A stretch of 40,209 nt of DNA from Desulfurobacteriaceae bacterium (GTDB lineage: Bacteria; Aquificota; Aquificia; Desulfurobacteriales; Desulfurobacteriaceae). Positions within the stretch are counted from its first letter, which is position 1. Each line of letters starts with the position of its first letter. The stretch lies in NCBI GenBank assembly GCA_027013575.1, contig JALWGN010000043.1, positions 1 through 40,209 of the forward strand. The letters run 5' to 3'. This document shows positions 28,298 through 40,209 of this stretch, one piece after another. Under the pieces are notes generated by a model. The model ran no database searches. It had not been told where the DNA came from and worked only from the letters and a program-made list of their open reading frames with translations. A program made the position numbers and the translations under genes.

Positions 28298-28492
28298 TTA
28301 CAGGTCCGTCCACTTAAGGGTGATAACGTCCACAGGGCAGTTCTCTACGCAGATTCCACAGCCGTTACAGACTTCAGGGTACATAACAACTGCCTTTTCA
28401 CCACTCATAACAAAGACACCGGTAGGGCACACCTCAACGCAGATTCCGCAGCCGATACACCCTTCCTGGTCAATGTAGGGAATAACTTTCAA
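28298..28492 (-). CDS. 2[4Fe-4S] ferredoxin
   Basis: CIGCGICVEVCPTGVF...CNGCGICVENCPVDVI. Confidence 0.95.
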   Translation of the reverse strand: MKVIPYIDQEGCIGCGICVEVCPTGVFVMSGEKAVVMYPEVCNGCGICVENCPVDVITLKWTDL

Positions 28493-29346
28493 ACGCCCAT
28501 CCTCATCTTAAACGCTTTTACAGTGTTGTAGAGTAGCATCGTTATGGTCATAGGTCCCACTCCTCCGGGGACTGGAGTTATGGCAGAGGCTTTCTCCTTT
28601 ACAGCCTCAAAATCTACATCTCCAACTATCTTACCATTTACTCTACTTATTCCGATGTCTATTACAACGGCTCCCTCCTTTACCATGTCGGCCTTTATCA
28701 GGTGGGGAACTCCGGTAGCAACGCAGAGGATGTCTGCGTAGCGGGTGTAGTGGGAAAGATCCTCTGTGTAAACGTGGCAGACGGAAACGGTAGCGTTGGC
28801 ATTTAAGAGCATGTTAGCCAGGGGTTTTCCAACAATGTTACTGTGGCCGACCATAACTGCGTTCTTCCCCTGAAGGGGAATTCCGTAAGCCTCAAAGAAC
28901 TTCATAACTCCGGCAGGAGTACAGGGCATAAGTCCTTCATCGTAAAGCCCCAGCATACACTTTCCTACGTTAACGGGGTGGAAGCCGTCAACGTCCTTCT
29001 CAGGGGAGATGAAGTTGATAACTTCCCTGCACGAAAGGTGCTCCGGCAGGGGAAGCTGGACGATTATCCCGTCAACTTCCGGGTTCCGGTTGAGCTCGTC
29101 AACTACTCTGTTTAACTCCTCCTGAGAGATGTCTGCAGGAAGGCGCCTATTAACCGAGTTTATCCCTACCTTCTCACATGCCTTTATTTTGTTCCTCACG
29201 TATATCTCACTTGCCGGGTTGTCACCTACCAGAACAACGGCAAGCGTGGGAGCTCTCCCGAACCTCTCCTTCAGGTAGTCAACCTCTTCTTTCAGCTCTC
29301 CCCTTATTCTCTCAGAGAGAGCTCTCCCGTCTAGTATAACTGCCAT
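28489..29346 (-). CDS. folD: Bifunctional methylenetetrahydrofolate dehydrogenase/cyclohydrolase
   Basis: VGDNPASEIYVRNKIKACEKVGI...VDGIIVQLPLPEHL...SPEKDVDGFHP...PCTPAGVM...VGHSNIVGKPLANML. The ORF track starts at 29382; the ATG at 29346 (MAVILDGRALSERI) fits the family. Confidence 0.95.
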   Translation of the reverse strand: MAVILDGRALSERIRGELKEEVDYLKERFGRAPTLAVVLVGDNPASEIYVRNKIKACEKVGINSVNRRLPADISQEELNRVVDELNRNPEVDGIIVQLPLPEHLSCREVINFISPEKDVDGFHPVNVGKCMLGLYDEGLMPCTPAGVMKFFEAYGIPLQGKNAVMVGHSNIVGKPLANMLLNANATVSVCHVYTEDLSHYTRYADILCVATGVPHLIKADMVKEGAVVIDIGISRVNGKIVGDVDFEAVKEKASAITPVPGGVGPMTITMLLYNTVKAFKMRMGV

Positions 29347-30124
29347 CCTCTCTCCTCTCGTAAATGTCGTAGATTCTCTCAAAAGACTTCACTTTTCTGT
29401 CGTCCCCTACCTCAAAGAGGACACCACAGAACTGAATAAGCTCTGCCTTCTCAGGAACTTTAAACCTTACGGGAAGCTGCTTTACAAAACGGTCAATTCC
29501 CTCTTTTGGCTCCATCCCTATAACGGTATTAACCGCCCCTGTCATACCGGCATCTGTAATGTAGAGGGTACCACCGGGAAGAAGCCTAAGGTCTGCCGTC
29601 TGAACGTGGGTATGGGTTCCAAAAACTGCCGTTGCCCTGCCGTCGGCGTAAAATCCAAAGGCCTGCTTCTCAGAGGAGGCCTCACCGTGAAAGTCAACTA
29701 CAACAACGTCTGCCTCCTCGCTCTCAACGATAGAATCAAAAACCCTGAAGGGGTTGTCAAGACACTCCATAAAAACCCTTCCCATAAGGTTCACAACGAG
29801 AACCCTAACTCCGTTAACCTCCAGGGTGATAAAACCCCTTCCGGGAGTTCCGGGTGGGTAGTTTGCGGGCCTGAGAATGGGGTACTTATCAATGAACTGG
29901 TATATCTCTTTCTTGTCAAAAGTGTGGTTTCCTCCGGTTATTACGGTAACCCCGTAAGAGAGGAGCTTGTTAACGATCTTCTCCGTAAGGCCGAAACCGC
30001 CTGCCGCGTTCTCACCGTTGGCTATACAGAGGTCAAACCTTTCTCTGTTCTCCTCAAGCCACAGGTGGAGAGCTCTCCTTCCCGGTCTGCCGACAACGTC
30101 TCCCACGAAGAGAATTCTCAACAC
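29312..30124 (-). CDS. YmdB-like metallophosphoesterase (TIGR00282-type)
   Basis: ILFVGDVVGRPGRRAL...NGENAAGGFGLTEKI...VITGGNHTFDKKEI...VVVDFHGEASSEKQAFGFYADGRATAVFGTHTHVQTAD...ITDAGMTGA. Confidence 0.93.
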   Translation of the reverse strand: MLRILFVGDVVGRPGRRALHLWLEENRERFDLCIANGENAAGGFGLTEKIVNKLLSYGVTVITGGNHTFDKKEIYQFIDKYPILRPANYPPGTPGRGFITLEVNGVRVLVVNLMGRVFMECLDNPFRVFDSIVESEEADVVVVDFHGEASSEKQAFGFYADGRATAVFGTHTHVQTADLRLLPGGTLYITDAGMTGAVNTVIGMEPKEGIDRFVKQLPVRFKVPEKAELIQFCGVLFEVGDDRKVKSFERIYDIYERREDGSYTRRESSL

Positions 30125-30726
30125 CCTACAATCTCCTCAACAAGGTATTCTGCCTGCTCCTTTAAGCTTAAAAGCGTTCCCGTATTACAGATTAGGTAGT
30201 CTGCGTATTTTAACTTTTCGCTGTAGGGAAGTTGAAGGCTATCCCTCCTGACAGCCTCCCTCAGGCCAAACCTTCTGGCAGCCCTTAAAAGCCTCTGGCC
30301 TCTATAGGCAAAAACCAAAACTACTGAATCAAAGTAACTCTGCCAGCCGTACTCAATCAGAACCGCCGCCTCAACAAAGACGGGCACTCCAGAGTACTCC
30401 ATTCTCAACGAGTCAATTCTCTTAAGTATAAGAGGGTGAACGATGGAGGTAAGTTTAGAGAGCTCCTCAGGAGAGGAGAAGACAATCCTTCCTAGCCTCA
30501 CGGTATCAACTGAACCGTCCTCTCTCAGGATTTCCTCTCCGAAGGCCTTAACAACCTGTGGCTTTGCCTCGTTCTGAAGGACAGACTTCCCTATAAGGTC
30601 TGCATCAAAAACCGGGTAGCCAAGCAGCTTAAGGAACCTGGTAAAAGTTGACTTACCTGAACCGATGTTACCCGTTACCCCTACAAGCAACAGCAACACC
30701 TCTCTTCTTATCAAGGAAGCTTTCAA
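30118..30726 (-). CDS. coaE: Dephospho-CoA kinase (real start may be the GTG near 30699)
   Basis: LLVGVTGNIGSGKSTFTRFLKLLGYPVFDADLIGK...VFVEAAVLIEYGWQSYFDSVVLV. Confidence 0.93.
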   Translation of the reverse strand: MKASLIRREVLLLLVGVTGNIGSGKSTFTRFLKLLGYPVFDADLIGKSVLQNEAKPQVVKAFGEEILREDGSVDTVRLGRIVFSSPEELSKLTSIVHPLILKRIDSLRMEYSGVPVFVEAAVLIEYGWQSYFDSVVLVFAYRGQRLLRAARRFGLREAVRRDSLQLPYSEKLKYADYLICNTGTLLSLKEQAEYLVEEIVGC

Positions 30727-31732
30727 AAATAGGAATTAAAATAACCGCAAGGGGAACAGCAACAACAATTCCCAGGAATCCCCCAAGATAACCGCCCACA
30801 AAGATGAAGAGAATTATAAGGATTGGATTAACCCCGGTAGTTCTGCTCATAACAAGGGGGTAGATCAGGTTCTCCAGGCCTGCCTCCGTCAGGAAAACGG
30901 CGAGAACCCCCAGAACTGCCTCAAGGGAACCGTTATCAAAAACCGCCAGCAGGAGGGAGGGTAGAAGTCCTGAAAAGAAGCCGACGTAGGGAATCATATT
31001 TAAAACTCCGGCAACAAAACCGATGAGGAGGGAGTACTTAATTCCAACCAGGAAGAGACCAACAGCTATGTACATACCTACAAACGTAGCAACTGCCATC
31101 TGGCCTATCAAGTAACTGGAAAGAGAAGAGTGGACTTTATCAAGGAGCTCTCTAAGTTCCTCCTGAATGGAAACGGGAGCCAAAGCAACGTACACTCCAA
31201 CAATCTTCTCTGCCTCAACGAGGAAGTAGTAGGTAAGGAACGGAACAACAACTATGTTTATCGCAATTGATATAATGGAGAAGACGCCCGAGAAGAGTTT
31301 TGAAATGAGGTTTCCTATAGGAATCGTTCCCAGTTTTGAGTAGAGCTCCTGAAGGAGTTCCGTAGCGTTCATTGACTTGAAGGGGTGAAGGAACGACCAG
31401 TGTCTCCCGAAGTGATGGTAAAAGAAGTTATCCAGCTTTTTAGCGAGAACGGGAAGGTAGTTGATGAAACTCTGAACCTGGTCAATAACCGTAGGCAGGA
31501 CAACAAAGAGGGCAACAGCAAACGCCAGGAAAAGGGTAAAAAGCGTAAGGAGAGCAGACAATCTAACCTTTCGGCCGGTAAGCTGCTGAAAGAAACTAAA
31601 AATCGGAGAGGAGATGTAGGCTAGAACAGAAGCTATAAAAAAAGGCATAAGTGCCGGTTTAAGCAAGAAGAGGAGAAGTAAAAGCAGAAGAACGGTAAAA
31701 AAGAGGTAGAGCTCAGGAAGGTACTTACTCAC
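30668..31732 (-). CDS. AI-2E family (PerM-like) transporter
   Basis: LYLFFTVLLLLLLLFLLKPALMPFFIASVLAYISSPI...GVLNMIPYVGFFSGLLPSLLLA...LVMSRTTGVNPILIILFIFVGGYLGGFLGIVVAVPLAVI. Confidence 0.9.
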   Translation of the reverse strand: MSKYLPELYLFFTVLLLLLLLFLLKPALMPFFIASVLAYISSPIFSFFQQLTGRKVRLSALLTLFTLFLAFAVALFVVLPTVIDQVQSFINYLPVLAKKLDNFFYHHFGRHWSFLHPFKSMNATELLQELYSKLGTIPIGNLISKLFSGVFSIISIAINIVVVPFLTYYFLVEAEKIVGVYVALAPVSIQEELRELLDKVHSSLSSYLIGQMAVATFVGMYIAVGLFLVGIKYSLLIGFVAGVLNMIPYVGFFSGLLPSLLLAVFDNGSLEAVLGVLAVFLTEAGLENLIYPLVMSRTTGVNPILIILFIFVGGYLGGFLGIVVAVPLAVILIPIFESFLDKKRGVAVACRGNG

Positions 31733-32264
31733 CGTTAAGCTCCCGTATTCCTCTGTACGTGTAGTGAAAAGCTGAAGTAGCGGTGAAGGCTGCCGTTACA
31801 ACAAAAAGGGTATAGAGAGCCCTCTTCCCAATGATACCCCAGTTCACGCTGATAAGGACAGCCAGAACCGTTATAAACTGCAAAAACGCAGTAGCCTTAC
31901 CGAGAAAAGAGGGCCGTATCTTATCCACTTTCCCAAAAACGGAGAGAAGCCAACCTCCAAAGAGTATGAGAACGTCCCTGCTCAAAACAAGAACTGTTAA
32001 CCAGACAGGAATAACCTTCCCATAGAAGGAGAAGAGGAGGTAACCAGAATCAATAAGAGCCTTGTCTGCAATGGGATCAAGGATGATACCGATCCTCGTA
32101 ACCTGATTTAACTTCCTGGCCAGAAAACCGTCTAGCGCATCACTGACTGAGGCTACAAGAAAGGTTACAAGGGCCAACTTGAATCTACCGTAGAAAACGG
32201 CCATAATGAAAACCGGCACCAGAAAGACCCTAAAGACAGTAATCAGGTTGGGAATACTGGCCAC
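31725..32264 (-). CDS. pgsA: CDP-diacylglycerol-glycerol-3-phosphate 3-phosphatidyltransferase
   Basis: VASIPNLITVFRVFLVPVF...VASVSDALDGFLARKLNQVTRIGIILDPIADKALID = CDP-alcohol phosphatidyltransferase DGxxARxxx..G..LDxxxD motif. The track ORF extends to 32735, but family homology starts at the GTG at 32264. Confidence 0.92.
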   Translation of the reverse strand: MASIPNLITVFRVFLVPVFIMAVFYGRFKLALVTFLVASVSDALDGFLARKLNQVTRIGIILDPIADKALIDSGYLLFSFYGKVIPVWLTVLVLSRDVLILFGGWLLSVFGKVDKIRPSFLGKATAFLQFITVLAVLISVNWGIIGKRALYTLFVVTAAFTATSAFHYTYRGIRELNGE

Positions 32265-32267
32265 TCC

Positions 32268-32279
32268 ACCTCCGGAGGT
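32268..32279. promoter_or_regulatory. Palindromic Shine-Dalgarno ACCTCCGGAGGT serving both nadC (+) and pgsA (-)
   Basis: GGAGG lies 5 nt before the nadC ATG (32284) on the plus strand and 4 nt before the pgsA GTG (32264) on the minus strand; start codons are 19 bp apart. Confidence 0.7.
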
Positions 32280-32283
32280 TGTT

Positions 32284-33122
32284 ATGAACCCTCTATATCT
32301 GAAGAGTCTAATTGTAAACTTTCTGAACGAAGACCTGGGAGCAGCTGGAGACATAACAAGTGGAGCTCTACCACCGATCAAAGGCAGAACCGTAACTGTT
32401 GCAAAGGAGAGAGGAGTACTCTGTGGAAAAGAGGTCTTCAACGCCGTATTTAAAACGATAAACCCTTCAATCAATTTGGACTGGAAGGTGGAAGACGGTG
32501 ATGAGTTTAAAGAAGGGGATATTCTCTGTACAGTTGAGGGAGACCTGACCTCCATACTTACCGGAGAGAGGACAGCCCTTAACTTAATCCAGAGATTAAG
32601 CGGAATAGCAACCACAACCAGGCAGTACGTAAAAGAGCTTGAAGGCTCCTCTGTACGACTCCTTGATACCAGAAAAACAACTCCGGGCTTAAGGATCCTG
32701 GAAAAGTACGCAACGAGGGTTGGAGGTGCCCTCAACCACAGGCTTGGACTCTACGACGCCGTTATGATAAAGGACAACCACATTAAGGCGTTCGGTGGCG
32801 TGAAAAGAGCTGTTAAATCTGTCGTAGAAAGAGTTCCTGTTACAACGAAAATTGAAGTTGAGGTTGAAAACTGGAATCAGTTAGAGGAAGTTATAGAAGT
32901 TGTAGATCTGGTAGATATTGTAATGCTGGACAACTGGCCCCTAGAGGAGATAAAGGAGGGAAGCCAGGAACTCAAAAGGGTTAAACCCGACCTGAAAGTA
33001 GAGGTTTCTGGAGGTGTAACGCTGGAGAAACTAAAACTCTTAAAGTCTTTGCCTATTGACTACGTTTCAACAAGTAAAATTATCACGGCCGCAAAGTGGT
33101 TAGACCTGAGTATGGAGGTAGG

Positions 33123-33126
<4 letters not shown>
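32284..33126 (+). CDS. nadC: Nicotinate-nucleotide pyrophosphorylase (carboxylating)
   Basis: NEDLGAAGDITSGAL...GERTALNLIQRLSGIATTTRQYV...LLDTRKTTPGLRILEKYATRVGGALNHRLGLYDAVMIKDNHI. Start corrected from 32206. Confidence 0.96.
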
Positions 33127-34726
<1,600 letters not shown>

Positions 34727-34792
34727 CTATAGATTAGTTTTATTCCTTTAATGATAAACTATTAATTCACACCACACAATCAGGAGTTGGCT

Positions 34793-35959
34793 TTGGAGAG
34801 GCTTCTTGTAGGACTATCCATATTCCTCTTCCTCCTACTCCTGATCTTTATCTCGGTAGCCCTCAACGAGCGGAGAAAGAGAGTTCAACTGCTTAAGAAA
34901 CTCAAGGAGAAAACTAGAGAGAAAAGACAGGCTCCCATTGATAGATCTAAACTGCTTGCAAGAGCTCTCAGCCTCATAAAGGAAGGAATTGTCATAATGG
35001 ACCCCTACGGTAGAATTGTCTTTACAAACAGGTTTGCAAGGGAGCTCCTCGGAATAGACAAAAAAGACATCGGTAAATTCTTCTACCAGGCCATAAAAGA
35101 CTTTGACATAGTCTCTATGATAAATGAAGCCTTCAACGACACCTACAGAGTCTGGCAGGAAAAGAGAATAAAAGACAGCTACGTTCAGGTAATCTTTGGC
35201 TCAGACCTTGATGAAAAAGTACTGCTCCTCATAGACCAAACACCTATAAAAAAGTACGAGACCCTCAAAAAAGACTTCATAGCAAACGCATCCCACGAAC
35301 TTAAAACCCCTCTAGCAGCGATGAAGATCTCCCTTGAAACCCTAGAGGAGATGTGTAAAGACCGCGAAAAAGCGCTAAAGTACATAAGCAAAGCCCAGGA
35401 CAGGGTAAACTACATGGAACAGCTCATAGAAGACCTGATAACTCTCTCCCTACTTGAAAGTACCAACCTCACACTTAAACTCAAACCGGTAAAAGTCCTG
35501 CCAATGGTTAAAGAGATAATAAACAACATGTCAGAGCTCCTTCCCAGAAAGGGAATTCAGCTCTCCATAAAGATTCCGGAGAACGCCGAGGTGTGCGCCG
35601 ACGAAAAACTGCTCCACGCAATACTGAAAAACCTAATAGATAACGCAATCAAGTACAACAGAGAAGGAGGTCGGGTAGAGATCTCCTTCAACCGACTCAA
35701 AAAGGAGGACGAAATAAAGGTCTGCGACACAGGTTACGGAATCCCAAAGTCTCACCTCCCATTCATATTTGAGAGGTTCTATAGAGTAGAGCGTTCCAGA
35801 TCCCGGAAGTCCGGAGGAACGGGACTGGGTCTCTCAATCGTCAAGCTAGCAACAGAGAAACTCGGTGGGAAAGTGGTAGTTGAAAGTAAAGAGGGAGAAG
35901 GAACCTGTTTCACTGTATACCTCCCCAGGAGGTGTGATATTATTACCTCCGACCTCTGA
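34793..35959 (+). CDS. PhoR-like sensor histidine kinase (single TM, PAS, HisKA, HATPase)
   Basis: FIANASHELKTPLAAMKISLETLEEM (H-box), NLIDNAIKYN (N-box), DTGYGIP, RSRKSGGTGLGLSIVK. TTG at 34793 is better spaced from AGGAG than the track start at 34787. Confidence 0.93.
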   Translation: MERLLVGLSIFLFLLLLIFISVALNERRKRVQLLKKLKEKTREKRQAPIDRSKLLARALSLIKEGIVIMDPYGRIVFTNRFARELLGIDKKDIGKFFYQAIKDFDIVSMINEAFNDTYRVWQEKRIKDSYVQVIFGSDLDEKVLLLIDQTPIKKYETLKKDFIANASHELKTPLAAMKISLETLEEMCKDREKALKYISKAQDRVNYMEQLIEDLITLSLLESTNLTLKLKPVKVLPMVKEIINNMSELLPRKGIQLSIKIPENAEVCADEKLLHAILKNLIDNAIKYNREGGRVEISFNRLKKEDEIKVCDTGYGIPKSHLPFIFERFYRVERSRSRKSGGTGLGLSIVKLATEKLGGKVVVESKEGEGTCFTVYLPRRCDIITSDL

Positions 35960-35972
35960 AACCGGGGGAAAA

Positions 35973-38255
35973 ATGAGAAAAGTTTTTCTGGTTTTAATCC
36001 TCATCCTGGCACTCTTCCAGAACACAATAGCAGGAGAGCAGAAAGTAGAGAAAGTAATAATTATAGGTAACGAAACAGTACCAACCAGCACAATTCTATA
36101 CTACATCTCTGAAAAACCAGGCAAACCATACTCTCCAAAACTTATAGCTGAGGATATTAAACGCCTATTTAAACTAGGGTACTTTGAAAACATATCCGTT
36201 GACGTAAAAGAAGGGAAAAATGGAGTCATACTAAGGTACTTTATCAAGGAAAAACCGATTATTACTGATGTTGTATTTAAAGGAAATAAAAAAATATCAA
36301 GTAGAAAGCTGAAAGAAGAACTGGGATTAACAACTGAAGAGGGAGAGGAAACGAAACTCCAGAAACCCTTAGACTACAAATACCTAGACAAACTCGTGCA
36401 GAAAATCAAAGAAATCTACGCTAAGAGAGGTTACCCTGAAACTCAGGTTTACTACACAATAGAGAGAACTTCACCAACAAGAGCAGTTGTCAAGTTCTAC
36501 ATAAAAGAAGGAAAAAAAGCCGAAGTTTGTGAAGTTAAAGTTGTAGGGAATAGAGAACTCAGCTCTGGAGAGATAAAAGACGTACTACTGACCAAGCCCA
36601 AATCTATACTCCACCTCCGCTTCACTGCCCCACTCTCAGAGGAGAAACTTGAAAAAGACGTGAAGAGGATTGAGGAACTCTACAAGGAGAAAGGCTTCCT
36701 TGACATTGTAGTGGGAAAACCTGAAGTTGAACCAATTGGTAACTCCTGCTACAGAGTGGTATTCAGAATTGTGAAAGAAGGAAAGCCTTACAGGTTCGGC
36801 AAAATAGAGTTTGAAGGAAACAAGCTATTTAGTTCTGAAGACTTTCTAAAACTTGAGAAGAAACTGAGACCTGGAAAAAGGTTTAATCAGAAAGTAGTTG
36901 ATGACCTCATCAGGAAAATTATCAGAAAGTACGGAGAGTTAGGGTTCATATTTGCAAACGTGGTTCCGGAGATCAAACTCCATCCAGAAACCCATACGGC
37001 AGACGTAATATTTCACATTTATGAAGGAGAGAGAGCCTACGTAAGGTGGATAAGAATAGAAGGGAACATCTCAACAAGAGACAGAACAATCAGAAGAGAA
37101 CTTGACCTTTACGAAACTGGCATCTTCAACACAGTTAGACTGGAAAGGTCAATAAGGAGACTATTCAACACAGGCTACTTTGAAAACGTAGACGTTAAAC
37201 CAAAAGTGATAGAAGGAACAAACAAAGTAGATGTTGACGTTAAAGTAAAAGAGAGACTGACAGGCGTATTCTCCATAGGCGCAGGTTACAGTTCGGTATC
37301 TAAACTGGTGGGAATGGTAAGTGTCTCAAAAGGAAACCTCTTTGGAACGGGAGATTCTGGTTCCGTTAATATGCAGTTTGGCTCCAGAGTCTTTGACTTT
37401 TACATCACCTACAACCACACCTGGTGGATGAACAAGCCCCAAACCCTCTCTTTAAGCCTCTACAACAACAGATACGAGTACTTCACCTATACCAGTAAGA
37501 AAACTGGTTTCTCAGCTCTAGTCTCAAGGAGACTGTGGGAGGACTGGAAAGTTGGGGTCGGTTACCTCATAGAGAGGGATAAGATAACGGACATAGACAT
37601 AGATGCCCCAGACATCGTAAAAGAGGAAGAGGGAACAGAAAGAATAGGAATGGCAACAGCCTTTATCTCTAGGGACTTGAGGGACAACCGTTTCCTCCCC
37701 CACAGGGGAGACTTCTTTAAGGTAACGTCTCAGGTAGCAGGAAACTTCCTAGCTGGAGATAAGAACTTCTACAAGTTAATAGGGGAGTACGCGTACTACT
37801 TTAACTTTAACGACCTACCTGTTGACGTTGAGCTCCCGCTCATAGCTTCTGTACACGCAAAGATTGGTTATGCTGGAGCTTTTGGAAGTACAGAGAGGCT
37901 ACCCATAGACTACAGGTTCTACGTGGGAGGAGATACAACCATAAGGGGATTCCGCTGGGGTGAAGCTGGACCAAAGGACGAAAACGGAAATCCAGAAGGA
38001 GCGAACAGAGAGCTTATCTTCAACTTTGAACTCGGCTATGACGTAACCAGGATGTTAAGACTCATCGGTTTTGTTGACGTTGGCGGCGGCTGGTGGGATA
38101 AGTACAAGCTGGGGGATATGAGAAAGTCTGCCGGTATAGGCCTTAGAGTTCTAACTCCTATGGGGCCAATCAGGCTGGATCTGGGCTGGAAACTTGACAG
38201 AAGGAGCGGGGAGAGCTCCTCTGAATGGCACTTTGGAATGGGAAGTTACTTCTAA
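35973..38255 (+). CDS. bamA: Outer membrane protein assembly factor BamA (Omp85)
   Basis: Signal peptide MRKVFLVLILILALFQNTIAG, repeated POTRA domains, C-terminal beta-barrel with YVGGDTTIRGFRWGEAGP and terminal aromatic (GMGSYF). Start corrected from 35880. Confidence 0.95.
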   Translation: MRKVFLVLILILALFQNTIAGEQKVEKVIIIGNETVPTSTILYYISEKPGKPYSPKLIAEDIKRLFKLGYFENISVDVKEGKNGVILRYFIKEKPIITDVVFKGNKKISSRKLKEELGLTTEEGEETKLQKPLDYKYLDKLVQKIKEIYAKRGYPETQVYYTIERTSPTRAVVKFYIKEGKKAEVCEVKVVGNRELSSGEIKDVLLTKPKSILHLRFTAPLSEEKLEKDVKRIEELYKEKGFLDIVVGKPEVEPIGNSCYRVVFRIVKEGKPYRFGKIEFEGNKLFSSEDFLKLEKKLRPGKRFNQKVVDDLIRKIIRKYGELGFIFANVVPEIKLHPETHTADVIFHIYEGERAYVRWIRIEGNISTRDRTIRRELDLYETGIFNTVRLERSIRRLFNTGYFENVDVKPKVIEGTNKVDVDVKVKERLTGVFSIGAGYSSVSKLVGMVSVSKGNLFGTGDSGSVNMQFGSRVFDFYITYNHTWWMNKPQTLSLSLYNNRYEYFTYTSKKTGFSALVSRRLWEDWKVGVGYLIERDKITDIDIDAPDIVKEEEGTERIGMATAFISRDLRDNRFLPHRGDFFKVTSQVAGNFLAGDKNFYKLIGEYAYYFNFNDLPVDVELPLIASVHAKIGYAGAFGSTERLPIDYRFYVGGDTTIRGFRWGEAGPKDENGNPEGANRELIFNFELGYDVTRMLRLIGFVDVGGGWWDKYKLGDMRKSAGIGLRVLTPMGPIRLDLGWKLDRRSGESSSEWHFGMGSYF

Positions 38256-38272
38256 ACTAACGGAGGTTAAAG

Positions 38273-38808
38273 ATGAAAAGAACTATTATTGGTGCAGCCG
38301 TCTGTTTGTCCCTGCTAACGGGAATAACCCATTCTGCTCTAGGTGCAGAGAAAAAAGAGAGCCAGAACTTTGCAGTCTATTACGTTGACATGCAGAAGAT
38401 AATAAACGAGTCGGTTAAGGGAAAACAGGCTAAGTCTTTACTGGAGAGCAAAATTGCACAGGCAAAGAAAAAAATTGAAGAGATGAAGAAAGAGATAGAG
38501 GAGATCAAACAGAAACTTAAAAGTCCGGTAATCAGCAAACAGGAGAAGAGCAAGTTAGAAGACGAACTCCAGCAGAAATTGAGGGACCTCCAGCGGTTCC
38601 AGCAGGACGAACAGTTAAAGATAATGAAGCTGGAACAGAAGTATACAATGGAGCTAATCCAGGAGGTAGTAAAGCTAATAAGGAACTACCAGAAAGAGAA
38701 GAATATTCCGATGATTGTGGAAGTTCACGATGCAGGGATTATTGCAGCTTCACCAAAGTACGACTTAACCGAAAAGATCATTAAACTCTACAACCAGCAG
38801 GCTGAGAA

Positions 38809-38812
<4 letters not shown>
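38273..38812 (+). CDS. skp: OmpH/Skp family periplasmic chaperone
   Basis: Signal peptide, then VYYVDMQKIINESVKGKQAKSLLESKI and a long coiled coil; located between bamA and lpxD. Confidence 0.9.

Positions 38813-40209
<1,397 letters not shown>

Noticed and set aside
31725-32735. 336-aa form of PgsA with a novel ~157-aa N-terminal domain
   Set aside because: The extra N-terminus is antisense to nadC and low-complexity; PgsA homology begins at the GTG at 32264 with a good SD.
35880-35972. Extended BamA N-terminus overlapping the histidine kinase
   Set aside because: A clear signal peptide starts at ATG 35973; the extra residues just read through kinase codons in another frame.
35973-37300. 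A-rich codon usage in the POTRA region of bamA as a horizontally acquired segment
   Set aside because: Lys-rich periplasmic domains naturally give A-rich sequence, and the gene order bamA-skp-lpxD is ancestral.

Overview
The window is a gene-dense, low-repeat bacterial chromosome segment. Gene content and sequence style suggest a chemolithoautotrophic Aquificota-like thermophile (Desulfurobacteriaceae/Thermovibrio-like), but that placement is an inference. I saw no tRNA, rRNA, IS element, prophage or CRISPR array. Most of it is housekeeping: hisC (partial), pncC/cinA C-terminal domain, folK, kamA-type radical SAM, SagB-type oxidoreductase, der, znuB-like permease, phoU, gpsA, cstA, nth, udg, dapF, acyl-CoA ligase, rqcP-like S4, folD, ymdB-like phosphodiesterase, coaE, AI-2E permease, pgsA, nadC, cvpA, gap, histidine kinase, bamA-skp-lpxD and ahcY (partial). 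The strongest candidate for an undescribed system is the operon at about 4386-7683. It has a sigma70-like promoter and a textbook terminator. It encodes an unknown 230-aa protein, a solitary Csm5/RAMP-like protein with no CRISPR locus in the window, an archaeal-type prefoldin alpha subunit, an unannotated 52-aa ORF resembling only the hairpin core of prefoldin beta, and two membrane proteins. Other items worth a second look are two mirror-image divergent fumarate reductase/succinate dehydrogenase operons (FrdA-FrdB-HdrB/SdhE-like), a strongly over-represented palindrome GGAGCTCC, divergent nadC/pgsA starts 19 bp apart sharing a palindromic Shine-Dalgarno, and several convergent genes overlapping tail to tail with terminator hairpins inside the opposing coding sequence. 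All similarity statements come from reading the sequence; no database search was run.
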